Shown: in pieces, positions 11,063-22,780 of the stretch
Layout of the letters: the number at the start of each line of letters is the position of its first letter
Position numbering within the stretch: position 1 is the first letter of the stretch
Origin: Nemophila menziesii
Lineage: Eukaryota; Streptophyta; Magnoliopsida; Boraginales; Hydrophyllaceae
DNA length: 64,000 nt
NCBI GenBank assembly: GCA_029959085.1
Contig: JARWIR010000001.1
Coordinates: 17,041,730-17,105,729 of the forward strand
Direction of reading: 5' to 3'
The notes under the pieces: generated by a model
Database searches by the model: none
What the model saw: only the letters and a program-made list of their open reading frames with translations
Told to the model about the DNA's origin: nothing
Position numbers and translations under genes: made by a program

Positions 11063-11899
11063 AGGTATGTCAAGGAAGAGATGTTTTCCGGAAAAAAAGA
11101 CAAATAAGTTCGTTGGTCATGTCATTTCAATCATTTATGAACATTTCATAATTGCCACGGTAAGATTTACGTGATACTTTACTCTGATATACATATACAT
11201 GTCTAAATTACTCTTTGAGGTTTTCTCATTTCTGGGTTTTCTCATTTCTGAGGCTGTGTTACGTGCTTATGAATTAGGCAATTATTGAAGCTATGGATCG
11301 GAATATGAAAAGTGGTTCATGAGCCTGCTCAATGGATAAGTCTTCTCTAAGCACTGCGTGCACGAGATGCTCATTCGTGACGCACCTAATAGTGACAATT
11401 CTGAATTATTTAATCTCTATGTCTCCCTCGCCAGGTATATTTCCCTATCAGTTTTTGTCTATCTATATGCATTCTATATATGTGTATTTCAGGGTGGTGC
11501 TGAAATTTTAAAAATAAAATCTGGCCGGAATTAGTGTGGTGGTGGTGGTAGTTCATTATTTGTTTATTATTAAAAAATAAATAAATATTATATTAAAAAT
11601 AAAATAAAGATAGTTTAGATAAAAAAGATAGATGAGTTGCCAAAATATTAGACATTCCAGGCCCTCCGAGAGTGCTTTGTATTTTAATTTAATATTTTTT
11701 ATAATAATCAGATACTTTCATTTTTGCAAATATATTTCAAAAAATTGTTACTAACTAAATATTCTTCAAAAAATACAGAGCAAAATTGATAATGAAATTG
11801 CAAATAAGGAGGTTCCAAAGAGAAGTCATGAATTACCTTCACTCTTTAAACAGGTTTTTTAATCTTTTCTTTTTTACATTAATTTAACTTTCTTATATA

Positions 11900-12318
11900 A
11901 TTATGGAGTGGTTACATATTAAAAAATTATGATAATAATCTGAATTTAGCTGATATATCAGTTATTGTAACCACATTTAAACTTGAGTCCGGGTTTCACA
12001 GACGTTGAATATCCTTTGGAAAAAGAGAAGACGTTGAATCCGTTTTTATTCTTTCTCTTTTCTCCTTTCCTTATTTTATTCTAAAAAAGGGAAATACATG
12101 TAATTGAACTTCAGTGTGCGTTATTTATAGGTAATCGTTAATATATCTATATAGTATATATTTAGTTTGAAATTGGGGGCTTTAGCTTGAGTATAGAATT
12201 TAGATTTGAACTAAATGATTCATTTAAAAAAAATTAAAACATAGACAAGATGCTTATTTAGTTAAAATGTACAAATTTTTATTTTTCATTTTTTGCACAC
12301 AGGTTCATTTACATAATT
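11900..12318 (+). repeat. Internal direct duplication, unit 2
   Basis: Partner of 10680-11062. It has small insertions relative to unit 1, for example an extra TAGGTAATC near 12128. Confidence 0.85.
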
Positions 12319-12899
12319 ATTTAGTTCACTCTTTTGGTATTTAGTTTATTTATAATTTTGATTTACTTAATAATAAATATTTTGTTGCCAAAATCATATT
12401 TTAAGAATGTCTTTTTCATAGGCCTTATTTCATTAGTGCAGAATGAGTTTTAGTGGACAAGTATACACTGAGGTTGAACCAATAGCGGAACTTGCACCCG
12501 CACCTGCACTTGATGGTTCTGACCCTATCACATCAATCATTCCAAGAAGGTTGATCGAGCGTATGCTGATAGGATTGATGATTAATTTCCAAGAATGACA
12601 TTGTCATGTGATCAGGCAGAAACAGGAGTGTTGAGCTCTAAATTAAGTTTCTAAACGTGTTTCTTGAGATTGATAGTTGCTCTAGTGTGTTTAGATTACT
12701 TTAATATGATCTTGGGATCAAAGTTATTTGAGTCTGTATTAAAAATTCATATGTCAATTGATTTAATTCACTGTTTTCACATTTTTGGGATGCTAAAACC
12801 CTGCAAACTCTCCATGAGATTCTATGTATTCATCTGTGATGCAACCGATAATAACCTCAGAACTCTAAAAATTTATAAAAATTATAAGTAGTTTTGGGT

Positions 12900-14423
12900 C
12901 CATTATACTGTATCCTAATAAAGTATCGTGCAGTTTAAAGTCCTAACGGGTTTTCATATCATTGTCTTATGATGCTCCACCTCTGCTACCTTCACGATGG
13001 AGGGGCTTGATAACACAAAGACTCTCTGACAAAGCTATGGACAACGGAACCAATCAATGTCTTAGGCTTATCTTGCACAAGAATCGGGGATTTAAGAGTT
13101 ATAGGAGATCCATTAAACCTTTAAAGTCTTTTTTTTTTTCGTTATATTACTTTTTATTTTTCGTTCTTTAATTTTTCAAAAGAAAAAAAAAAGAATTAGG
13201 GTTTCGCAATTCTACCTCAAGAAACCGAAGTTTTTTGAAAGATTAGATATCCAAGGATTGTTATCATCGCTATTGCGAACCAAACGGTACAACTATCACT
13301 AAGTTTCGTTTAACATAGAAAAAGTTTGGATCAGCCTAGGGTTTTGAGTAGTTTGATTAATTAATGAGATCCGTTGAGTTTCGAAAAGAATATGTTTCGT
13401 AGATTTATTCTACTCGAGAATAAGATCAGACCGGTACCTTGTTCGTCGGTTTTGGTGCAAAATCGAGCAACAAATAAGCCGGTTGAATTTTTTGCTTCGA
13501 GTATGAATTTTTTTTGTAGCAACCCGGTCAGGCTATCGGTTCCGGTTCACCGGACCGAACCGGAGCTGATACCGGGTTTGGAACCGGTCCGAACCGCTGG
13601 TAATCTTACCGGCTCGGTTCCTGTTAAAAAACCCCCAGTTATACAGAACCGGACCGGACTGTTAATAAGATTTTTTTTTAATATATATCCCCACATTCAA
13701 TCACAAGGACCAAACCGCAATTAATTTAGTCAGTAGCAGGCAAGGTCTTAACAGGGAAATAGTGCGGGTTATGTTGTTGCTCACGGATGAGTTTTCATGC
13801 CAGGCAACCACAGGGACCAGAGTGCAATTAATCTTAATTATAATGGTATTATTTTTTACAATTAAGGTCACGAAATGAACAATGGGAGACTCAGAACAAA
13901 GAAGAACACTACAGTTTCATCAAAGTATAAAAAAAATACGGTTAGGAACCGGAACCGGACCCGGTAACAGCGGTTCCCTTAACAGTTCGGTTCTCTCCTT
14001 CAAGCAAACAAGAAGCAGCCCGAACCGGAACCGGTAAGGAAGGGCGGGTAAGCCGGAAAGGCCCAAGTCCGCTAAGAACCGGTCTAAACTGATCCGAAAC
14101 GGACCGTTAGCCAGGTTGACAACCGGGTAAAGAAGCAATTCCAGCTTCGAAAAAAAGATAAATTAATAATTAAAAAAATTGAGCACGGCTACTGTACTTA
14201 CTCCATCCACTTTAATATATTAATATATAGTATATTATTTTAATATTTTGCGTTTAACCAGCCGCCGTTTGACCGGTCATAGTTGACTTTGGCTTGGGCT
14301 GACTTTTATGGGTTGACCTACCTGGGGGGTTTTCCGACGTCCCATATCTGTTTTCGAGGTCGGTTTCTCTAAATTCTAATTATTTTTTTCTATTTTTCTT
14401 GTATTTTTCGCTAATTTGTGATT
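12900..14423. other. Spacer with CCGGTTC-rich blocks; no gene
   Basis: 13420-13680 and 13935-14120 are packed with GGTTC/CCGG words in opposite orientations (GGTTCCGGTTCACCGG on the left, GGAACCGGAACCGG on the right). Such subterminal repeats resemble those of hAT-type non-autonomous elements, but no TIR or 8-bp TSD could be fixed. Apparent reading frames across them are products of the repeated words. 14280-14423 may be the leader of the copia relic that follows. Confidence 0.4.
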
Positions 14424-14854
14424 ATGACAACTTTAAAATTTGAAATTCCGCTATTGGATCACAATACGAGATTATCATTATGGAATGTGAGATGTGCTCG
14501 CTCAAATGGATTTGGATGAAGGGCCTTGATAATATGCCCTCCAATTTGTCTGTTGTAGAAAAACAACAAAAAGATCTCAAGGCTCTATATCAGATTCAAC
14601 TCCATCTCTCAAATCAAATATTACAAGATGTTTGGAAAGAGAAGACTTCCACCGCTTTATGGTTGAAATTAGAGCAATTATGTATGACGGAAAGTGTTAC
14701 TAGTAAGTTAGCTCCCAAGCAACGACTTTATTCTCATCGTTTGGTTGAAGGTATATCTTTAGAAGACCATATATATGTTTTTAAGGAAATTGTATCTAAT
14801 TTGGAAGCTTTAGAAGTCAAGTATGAAGATGAAGATTTGGCGTTAATTTTATAG
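14424..14854 (+). pseudogene. Copia gag (UBN2-type), frameshifted
   Basis: The frame from 14424 ends in TGA after about 30 codons. Gag homology continues in the frame that is open at 14480-14854 (LHLSNQILQDVW, ALWLKLEQLCM, LEALEVKYEDEDLALIL). A small deletion near 14500 explains the shift. In an active element this protein forms the virus-like particle. Confidence 0.8.
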
Positions 14855-15048
14855 TTTTCGTTACCCCCTTCGTATTCAAATTTTAGAGATACAATTTTTT
14901 ACAGTCATGAAACCTTATCTGTGGATTAAGTATATGAAGTCTTATACTCTAAGGAAAGGTTGAAAAACTTGTTGGGTGCAATCGAACCCCACGCAGAAAG
15001 CTTGTTTGTACAAGGAAAATCACATGAGTGAAAATCTAGACGTGATGA

Positions 15049-15537
15049 ATGGAAGAGCACAAGTTTTGCAACTACTGCAAGAAAAAGGGGCATATAATAT
15101 CTGAATGTCGTTTATTGCAGAACGAGAATAAGAATTATACTCCAAGTTACAACCAATACCCTGATAAATTTGGTGAAACTGGTGTCGTAAAAAATGGTAG
15201 CAATGGAGAACTTTTAGTGGCGTATAGTGGTGAACCTAACTCAAGTGACGAATGGGTTATGGATTCTGGCTGTAATTTTCATATGTGTCCCAATCGTGAT
15301 TGGTTTTCTTCATATGAAATAGTATCGAAAGGTTTTGTTTTAATGGGAAATAATGCCTCATGCAAAATTATTGGCATTGGTACAATCAGAATTAAAATGT
15401 TTGATGGAGTCGTAAGAACACTTGGTAATGTGAGACATGTTCTAGAGTTGAAGAGGAATCTTATATCTTTGAGTAGTCTGGAGTCAAAAGGGTACACATA
15501 CACTAGAGATGGTGGAGTTTTAAACATATGCAAATAA
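15049..15537 (+). pseudogene. Copia zinc knuckle and aspartic protease segment
   Basis: Open frame of 162 codons, with the CCHC zinc knuckle at residues 7-20 and the protease active-site triad D-S-G near residue 72, followed by the usual copia V-R-H-V-x-x-L-x-R-N-L-I-S pattern ([14 protein letters not shown]). The D-S-G is intact, but gag upstream and integrase downstream are broken, so no polyprotein can be made. Confidence 0.8.
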
Positions 15538-16440
15538 AACCGTGTTGTGATGAAAGAACAAAAAAGGACAACAAAATTATATGTTTTGCAGGGTTCAATA
15601 ATAATTGGTGATGCGACTGTTGTCTCTAATTTATTTTTAAAAGAAGGTACCACTAAAATTTGGCATACACGTCTAGGGCATATGAGCGAAAAATGGTATA
15701 ACTGAACTAAATAGAAGAAGACTCCTCGATGGACAGATTCTGGGTAAACTTCAGCCTTGTGAACATTGTGTCTCTGGAAACCATAAGGGAGTTCATTTAA
15801 TGAAAAACATTCAAAACATTAAAGGTACACTTGAGTATCTTCATTTAGATCTTTGGGGGGCTTCTAGAGTTTCTTCCATTTGAGGTTCTTATTACATGTT
15901 GACTATAATTCATGATTTTTCTAGAAAAGTTTGAGTGTTTTTCTTGAAACAAAAGAATCATGCATTGTCAACCTTTAAAGAATGAAAGATCATGATCGAG
16001 AAACCTACATAAAAGGAAATAAAACACCTTCATACTAATAGTGGTTTAGAGTTTTTTTCTAATGAATTTAATGCTCTTTGTAAGTCCAAAGGTATTGTTA
16101 GACACTCAACCCTTCCAGGTACAACCCAGCAAAATGGCGTAGACGAACGTATGAATTGAACAAGTATGGAAAAAATGCGTTCAATGCTTTCTAACTCTGG
16201 TTTATCAAATATGTTTTGGGCTTAAGCTACTTCTACAACAACTTATCTTATCAATATTTCTCCATCAACTACCATTGACAACAAAACTCCACAAGAGGTA
16301 CGGTCTAAAACTGCTCCAAAATAATCGGATCTTAAAGTTTTTGGTTTTTCAGCGTTTTGGTAATGGTAAATTGGAACCTAGATAAGTGTATTTTCTCGGT
16401 TATAAATCTTGTGATAAAGATTAGAGGCAGAGGCCACATG

Positions 16441-16820
16441 GATTTTGAAAGATAATGAGATGGCTTCAAAATTTCCTTTTTAAGAGCGTTATTATTGAGA
16501 ATGATTCAACATCTATTATGACGCCTCTTTTTTCAGGACTTCCCGTGTTGAGTCATTCAATTAGAAACGTTATGTGTAATATTTATTATTTTGCTGAACT
16601 ATCTTTCCCTTCCTTTTCTTTTGTATCTAGGGGTAGAAACGGGGCAACCGAGTAGGTTGCCAAACAGGAGCTCCTTAGCACCTTGTTTGGTAATTGGGAT
16701 ACCTGTATTTCTCCCCAATTAGCCACTTTAATTTGTAATGAAGTCGAGCCCTCAAAGGTGGGCTAAAATTTTGTAACTGTTTCTTATTATCTATATTATT
16801 ATGCATTTGAACAAAAAAAA
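16441..16820 (+). mobile_element. LINE 3' tail (RNase H end, UTR, poly(A))
   Basis: The frame 16455-16655 encodes the end of a LINE RNase H (VIIENDSTSIM, then FSFVSRGRNGATE where the catalytic region is usually N-x-x-A-D). A 3' UTR and eight A at 16813-16820 follow. It is joined directly to copia integrase sequence, so either the LINE inserted into the copia relic or a deletion removed what lay between. Confidence 0.65.
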
Positions 16821-16859
16821 TTACGCTAAAACCTATTACATTTACATTATACGATTATA

Positions 16860-17215
16860 ATAGAGAAAAAATTATTTTAGGCTATTACTTTATGGTCTAA
16901 AAACATTTTAGGTTAAACGTTTCAAAAATCATATTTTTAGGCCAAAGGTATTCAAAACGTCCATTACTAAGTCATTTTACTAATTTCGTGAGATATTTTA
17001 TAGATTTTAAAAATAATTTGGACACTTTAGATAGAGTTTTTAGTTTGTGATACAGTCAAATACACATATAGTTTATTTCAAATGTCAAAATTGTCCTTGG
17101 AATCAATAAAAATATCTCACAAAATTAGTGATGACCTAAAAATGAACGTTTTAAATACGTTTGGCTTAAAAATATTATTTTTAAAATGTTTGGCCTAAAA
17201 ATAAAATTTGCAAAT
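16860..17215. mobile_element. Foldback MITE, copy 2
   Basis: Same element as 7700-8049: a left arm with ATGGTCTAAAAACATTTTAGG and a right arm with GGCCTAAAAATAAAATTTGC are inverted matches over about 120 bp. The centre keeps GGACACTTTAGATAGAGTTTTTAG, as in copy 1. Non-coding. Confidence 0.7.
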
Positions 17216-17429
17216 TATACTAATATTTATAAATAAAATTGATTTACCTTGTAGAGAAGTTACATTTTCTCACCTGTGTTGTTGCACTCGACTACCAAAA
17301 GCTACACAAATGTGGAGCGAGTAGTTAGCAGCTAATTCTAAAAATGTTTTAATATATTTTAAAGCGCAAATAATAGAAGGTGAAAAATGAATAAACCCTA
17401 ATAATGAAATAAATATTCTGAAGGAATTC

Positions 17430-18037
17430 TAAAATAAAAAGAAAGATTTGAAACTCAAAAGCAAAGTGTTTACTGAAGTTGAAAAAAGTAGTAAGTGGAT
17501 TCCTCCTCCACCTAACTCTATTAAAATAAACAGTGATGCCTCCTTTACTAATAATAATAGTAATATATATTGTGTCGCTAGGGACCACAAGGGTAAACTC
17601 ATCAGATGCATGGTTTGGAGAATAAGCGCTACAAGTGTACTTGAAACTGAAGCATTGGGGGTTCTGAAGGCTTGTCTATGGGCTAAGGTACTCAACAATT
17701 TTCCTGTTATTGTGGAAAATGATAATCTCCAGCTTATGAGTCCTTTAACTTGTAATCGCATTTTTAATTTTCCTAGTATTATGAACATTATTAGAAGTAT
17801 TTACTATGTATCTGAATTTTGTAATCCTAAATTCTCCCTCATTTGTAGAGAGAAAAATAGAGTAGCGGATTGGGTGTGTAGGAATTTGCCATTTGGTGAA
17901 AGTTTTGATTTCTTCCTACACCCAATCCCCGTGGAACTTGCTAAATTGGTTAGCCTTGATTTGACCCTCTCGGGGATAGACTAACTCCATTGTAATTTGT
18001 TTCGTTTGTTTTAATATAAGCTTTTAGACCAAAAAAA
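17430..18037 (+). mobile_element. LINE 3' end with RNase H and poly(A)
   Basis: 5'-truncated LINE: an RNase H frame at 17448-17984, about 50 bp of 3' UTR, and eight A at about 18030-18037. Closest in character to the LINE tail at 44000-44622 (both carry a CNPxFSLI motif), so probably the same subfamily. Confidence 0.75.
17448..17984 (+). pseudogene. LINE RNase H domain (RVT_3-like)
   Basis: 178-codon open frame without ATG necessity. WIPPPPNSIKINSDASF opens the RNase H fold, and all four acidic positions are present: SDASF, ETEALGVL, ENDNLQL and RVADWV. The frame is intact to its stop. The reverse transcriptase is missing, so on its own this is a fragment left by truncated insertion. Confidence 0.78.
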
Positions 18038-18194
18038 ACTACCAAAACAGCTCAACGAACATGCGTTGGATTTAAGATATATTTTAGGGAAATGTTTCCT
18101 CACAAAAGAAATTTTCGTACTGACGTGAATCACAAATTTTAATAGTAGGGTCTTAATATCTTAAATAATAAAGATTATAAAGGAAAGAAGTAAA

Positions 18195-18318
18195 GTTTTT
18201 AACCATTGGGATTAACTCACTTGCTAGGGTCTTGGTCATCCAATATATTAGTGTAGGTTCGAACCAAATCAATGATTCCGAGTCCAAAGTGGCTCTCCTA
18301 TGTAAACAAAAAAAAAAT
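18195..18318 (+). mobile_element. Candidate tRNA-derived SINE
   Basis: An A-box-like TTAACTCACTTGCTAGGG is followed about 45 bp later by a B-box-like GGTTCGAACCA, a short body and a tail of A at about 18308-18317. This is the layout of an RNA polymerase III-transcribed SINE. I found no clear target-site duplication. Confidence 0.5.
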
Positions 18319-18330
18319 TATTCATCCTTC

Positions 18331-18604
18331 CACTACAAGAAATAGTATCTTTAGCGACAAAAAATTTAACACTAAAAATCTTAATTTTGTCGCTAATAGT
18401 CGTTATTTGTCGTCTCTATAAGTTCGTCGCTAAAGATACCTTTAGTAGCATATTATTTGTTTTTGTCTCTATTAATTTTATCTTTAGCGGCAAATATTGC
18501 CGTTAAAAATATAATTAGAGGCCATTTTGGTTTTTAAAAATATCATTAGAGGTCATTTTAGTTGTTATCGCAATAGATTCACCACTAATACATTTCTTGG
18601 AGTG
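18331..18604. mobile_element. CACTA-type MITE
   Basis: Left end CACTACAAGAAATAGTA; right end, read inverted, CACTCCAAGAAATGTA. These are CACTA (En/Spm) termini, flanked by a 3-bp duplication TTC at 18328-18330 and 18605-18607. The 274-bp interior is filled with TTAGCGACAA and GTCGCTAA words and codes for nothing. Confidence 0.85.
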
Positions 18605-19002
18605 TTCATGTAACTATTACAAGGTTATAAAAATAAGCTAATCCAATCGCATATATTGTACTTTCTAATGCATAACATTCTTGATGCATCAAACATAGAG
18701 AAAAAAACTCAATTTCAGTTATAGAATATCAAATCTGGCCTTTGAATGACAAAATTAACCTTATAAGTACAAAGTAAAATTCTAATGGGATAAAAGGCAT
18801 TAAACAATATAAAAATAGGAAAAGATCCAATAGTCTTTTTCAATAAACTCAAAATGAAAACTAATTAATTGAACTGACAAAACGATTTAGTGATCATAGA
18901 AAGTTGATTCTATATAAAGAAATATATAAATCCTCACGTGAAACCTTCTTCTCTTGTTTTTTGGATTTAGTATGATCCAAACAAATCCAGATGTGCACCA
19001 CA

Positions 19003-21006
19003 TCACTTTTTTTCTCGCTCCAGTTTGCAGAATGGACATATGTACTTGTCTATATATTCAGCTTGGGTGGGCGTAATCTTCACACATTCTCCGTGAAACC
19101 ACCCATCACAATCATCACACGCAATCCAAAACTCGTCTCCATTATCATCTTTACCACATTTGACGCACAGAGTTTCACCGTCATATTGATTGCTTGTAGA
19201 TATCTGCCAAATAAAACTATTTAATTTAGCAACTATCCCTAAGAGTTTAGTTTACGAATTGGTATAAAATTCAAAAAAAAAAAGATAAAACCCCGTTAAA
19301 ACACAACCCTTTCATCATACCTGCTTCCCATTTGCAGGCTTACTACTATCTGCAACAACCTCAAGTACTGTGGGTAGATCATTTATCAAGTTGTGTAGAT
19401 GATCCCTGCACGTCAAGACAAGAAAATCCCATTTACCCATATATATATAGAAGAATAAGTCACCCATATTATTAATTAATAACTTAAATGAATCATTAAA
19501 GTAGTACTACCTTTGTTTTTGGTTAAGTTTTGCCCCCATAAAGAATGCCACAGCAATTAACCAGGAATCGCTATGCATAGCTACGAATGAAAGCCACTCT
19601 CGACGGTTCATTTGATCTCTTTGAAAATTGATCCCAATAACAGGTTCCGGGATCTCAGTTGGTACTTCATTATCAGGAAGATTCACTTCCCACTTCCCAT
19701 TAGATTGTCCGTACAGACATAAACCCTCATTCTCTACAGGACAACACCAACGCCCATCCAAAATGTTATGCAAACTATAACAATATTAATATAAAATAAA
19801 TAATGTATGAATCAATTACAATTATTAAGAGTATCAATCATTTTTAATTTTTTAATTTTCTATCTTGAAAACTAAATTATGGGTAAAACACCGCATTAGT
19901 CCCTGTATTATACAAAAATATGAAAAATAACCCTTTATTTTGAAAGGGCGCAGAGATATAAATGTATTATAATAAAATAAAGTATATATATTTAGACAAA
20001 AATGATCTTTTCCTTTTACTTTTACCTATTAAATATAATTAAAGACAATTTGTTTAAACAGTCTAAAAATATAGTAGAAGGTAACTACATTTTTCTTTAT
20101 TAGCTGGTGTTAGTTACTTTTTTAAGGGAATTTATTTAATTGGGAGTTTGTTGAATTTTTTTGATTTTAAAATCTAGAAGTATTAATCACGATTTTAAAA
20201 GTATTTAATTAAAATTTTAAAAACTCTAACCATTTTCAATGTATTTTAACAAAAATATAGTATAGAGAAATAGAAAAGAAAAATATATAATATATAAATT
20301 TATTTATATGAAATATATAATTAATTATTTTTATGGAGAAAAGAAAATTAAATATGAAAACCAATTTTAATATATATACTAATATTAAATGATTGATATA
20401 TACATGGTTATATAACATTTATTTAAAATATTTCTTTTTTTCAATTTTTTTATACGTGGTCCATACCAAAAGGTACTCATTAGTTGAGCTAACCTGGTTG
20501 CTTTTTTTGTCAACTTTTTGTATAACATGTACTAATAAGGAATTTTATTCAATTATTCATGAATTCATACTTTGGTAAAATGGGAAAATTAAAAAATATA
20601 GCACTTTTTTAATTGTATTGATTGAAACTCTTAAAAAAGTGAAGATTTCACTCAATTAATTTTCAATCGACGGAATAAAATTATACCAAAGTAAAAATTC
20701 TTACCTGGATCACAAAGTAAATGAAATTTATCTGCCTCTGTTGAAATAAAATTAACACAATGCAATAATTAATAACCATGTAACGAAAAAACAATACTTA
20801 ATATAGTGGTTGGAGTATTCAGTAAACCAAATTATTATGAAAATGAATTTTACCCGATTCAAATGACCTTCAATCTTACTAAAAATATACATATGATGTA
20901 AGTATGACATACCGTTGGTTAAAGCGCAAATGATAGCAGCACGCCGATTGCTAAAATCAGTGAAGATATCTTCAACGGTGATAGGGGCTATGAAGTTTGT
21001 CGCCAT
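19003..21006 (-). CDS. Alfin-like PHD-finger protein (five exons)
   Basis: Exons, in order of translation: 21006-20913, 20737-20705, 19733-19511, 19405-19321, 19203-19003. All introns are GT-AG and phases agree, giving 636 bp, 211 residues and a TGA. The N-terminal Alfin domain is recognisable ([15 protein letters not shown], then [57 protein letters not shown]). The C-terminus is a complete C4HC3 PHD finger: CVKC, CDDC, WFHGEC, CPFC. Plant Alfin-like proteins are nuclear and read H3K4 methylation through this finger; the aromatic pair [10 protein letters not shown]...GWFH is kept. The linker between domains is about 15-20 residues, against about 50 or more basic/Ser-rich residues in usual 240-260-residue members. 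A TATA box lies about 100 bp upstream. No stop or shift is seen, so I take it as a real gene. Confidence 0.9.
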
Positions 21007-21103
21007 TTTACTTTATGTATTCTTTCGGAGACCACACAATTTTATCAAAGTTACGCGCAATGAACAAAGCTCTCATTCTCTGATACGAGGAAGTAAGACT
21101 CTC

Positions 21104-21111
21104 GTTTTATA
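21104..21111 (-). promoter_or_regulatory. TATA box of the Alfin-like gene
   Basis: TATAAAAC on the minus strand, about 98 bp upstream of the ATG at 21006; position and sequence fit a plant core promoter. The Helitron remnant starts within about 130 bp further upstream. Confidence 0.6.
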
Positions 21112-21312
21112 GGACAAATTGGTAAAGATAAACACAATAAATCTCATATTTATTGCGCATAACTTTTACTATATTAAAATAAATTTGACCTAATGACGGG
21201 CCTAGTAAATGTGCTGTAAAGTTTGTTATCTTTTTTCGAAAAAAAGAAATATAACGGACATATCCTCTACATAAGTTGTGGTCATGATTATTTCTGGCCC
21301 CACTCATCATTA

Positions 21313-21366
21313 AAACCATTAATTATTCATTAAAACCATTAATTATTCATTAAAACCATTAATTAT
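21313..21366 (+). repeat. Three direct repeats of 20 bp
   Basis: ATTAAAACCATTAATTATTC is present three times in a row; the paralogous place in copy 2 (near 23477) has it once. A local expansion after the copies separated. Confidence 0.85.
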
Positions 21367-22564
21367 TCATTAGTTAATTAAAAAAACTCTATTCTAATTA
21401 ATTTTCTTTTTCATTTCACTCAAAAGTTTAAAAAAAATGTTACCAGAATATCACTCATTTCTAATCAATTTTCTTTTCTTAATCCATTGCAATTAGTCCC
21501 ATCAATTTAGCAGAAAATCGCTCCTTTCTAATAATTTTTTTTTTGTTTATTTAATCCATTGCAATTGGTCACATCAGTTTAATTTTTCATTTCTCTGCCG
21601 AGCATCTTTGCAGTCATTCACCCTGGCTTTATTCTTCTTTTTTCCAAACACATCCCACCTTCGAAATCATCTTCTTTGACGGTTAATGTATTACACAGAT
21701 ACTGCAACAAACTTCACTTATATTACACCATCAATTTTTCTTTATTGAAATCACTTTTCACCATTAGGACCAACAACACTACTACAAATAACTTTGTTAC
21801 ACCATCAAGTTGTTGTAGAAGATCGACGGCGAACGGAGCACGAGTAAATTGTTCATTTGGTCTGGAGAGCATTACCGACAATATTGTACACGGTAACATT
21901 GCTAAATATCAACATTGGTATGGGATAGTAATATCTTTTTACCTTTTTAATTTTTTTTCATGGGATTTATCGATTTATTTGTCAGAGGGTTTATACTATG
22001 TGATATTGATCATTACTTTTTCAATCTCTTCTTTTACTATGATGTAATATTGAATTGTTTTTTACTGTTTCCATTCACTAGGTCGAAACAATTGGGAAGT
22101 TTGATCTCATGAGTTACCTAACTCCTGCAAAGCTCCAAGGTAATAAGTTAATGTCAATTTAGAAATATATTTTTAAATTTGTAGATGTGTTCTTAGCATT
22201 CTTGGGGATTTGATGCTAAGGAAATTAATAGTTGATGCCTCAAATTCAAGTTGGTAAAATTCATTATTGTTAAACTTTCACAAGTGTCGTTGTAGATGAC
22301 ATTATATCGCTGTGTTTAAATTCCCCCTCAAGTATAGAACTTTGTAAGTGACAGTTATACTATGATGACATGAAGATAAATATACTTATCTTTCATTATA
22401 TTTTATATGTGCTTCTTGGTGCTTGATTTATTACTTAATCACTTTCATGTACTACTTTCTCACTTAGGTTGAATATATTGAGTAATACACTAAAGAGAGA
22501 GATGGATTTATGTATAAGAAGGTTGTTGTTGATTTAGTTGTGATTCTCATTTGAGATATTCCAG

Positions 22565-22780
22565 ATGTTAAAGAAGATGGACTCCTCCATTTATGAGAAT
22601 CCACATATATTTTTACCCAGGTTAACTTTTTTTTTTCTACTTTGTATTATAATGGGCAAAAAACCGCAAATCCCAAATTTTTTTCCCTACATCTATAATT
22701 GTGTGATACTCAAAAAGATGGACGTTCGGGTTGCGACTGTCAACATACTGGCAAAGTTTGGCGCTATGGTAGATTCACTA
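22565..22780 (+). pseudogene. Captured coatomer gamma subunit-like exon (copy 1)
   Basis: From about 22713 the frame reads MDVRVATVNILAKFGAMVDSLK and meets a GTGAAA donor at 22782. This matches the HEAT-like part of gamma-COP, the COPI coat subunit (typically V-R-x-A-T-V-x-x-L-A-K-F-G-A-x-V-D-x-L-K). Upstream, after an intron-like break, MLKKMDSSIYENPHIFLPR ends at a donor near 22620 and is not identified. Only about 20 residues support the family, so the call is moderate. Confidence 0.5.

Larger units (their letters stand above)
10260..12890 (+). pseudogene. Unrecognised multi-exon gene relic, copy I
   Basis: A second copy is spread over 29510-41130. Pieces that look like exons: near 11067 a stretch from ATG (MSRKRCFPEKKTNKFVGHV) ending at a GTAAGA donor at about 11160; near 11779 a stretch after an AG (KIDNEIANKEVPKRSHELPSL) ending at about 11853; and a last one from ATG 12442 (MSFSGQVYTEVEPIAELAPAPA, about 51 codons to a TGA near 12597). 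I do not know the family. Stops between the pieces and the mixed state of the two copies suggest a pseudogene or part of a transposed fragment. A 380-420 bp block is duplicated inside (see repeats). Confidence 0.4.
14424..16440 (+). mobile_element. Ty1-copia relic: gag, zinc knuckle, protease, integrase
   Basis: Copia domains appear in order on the plus strand, with frameshifts and stops. Gag starts at ATG 14424 (MTTLKFEIPLLDHNTR) and continues in another frame at 14480-14854 (LYSHRLVEGISLEDH). A zinc knuckle [14 protein letters not shown] (C-x2-C-x4-H-x4-C) is at about 15067. The protease has WVMDSG at about 15252. The gag-pre-integrase motif IWHTRLGHM is near 15660, and integrase pieces LEYLHLDLWG near 15830 and QNGVDERMN near 16130. 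Reverse transcriptase, RNase H and LTRs are missing. Past about 16440 the sequence changes abruptly to a LINE RNase H tail. Confidence 0.85.

Noticed and set aside
13374..14138. Frames of 72-116 codons on both strands rich in Pro, Gly and Arg
   Set aside because: They follow CCGGTTC repeats, present in both orientations, and have no domain; repeat-driven frames.
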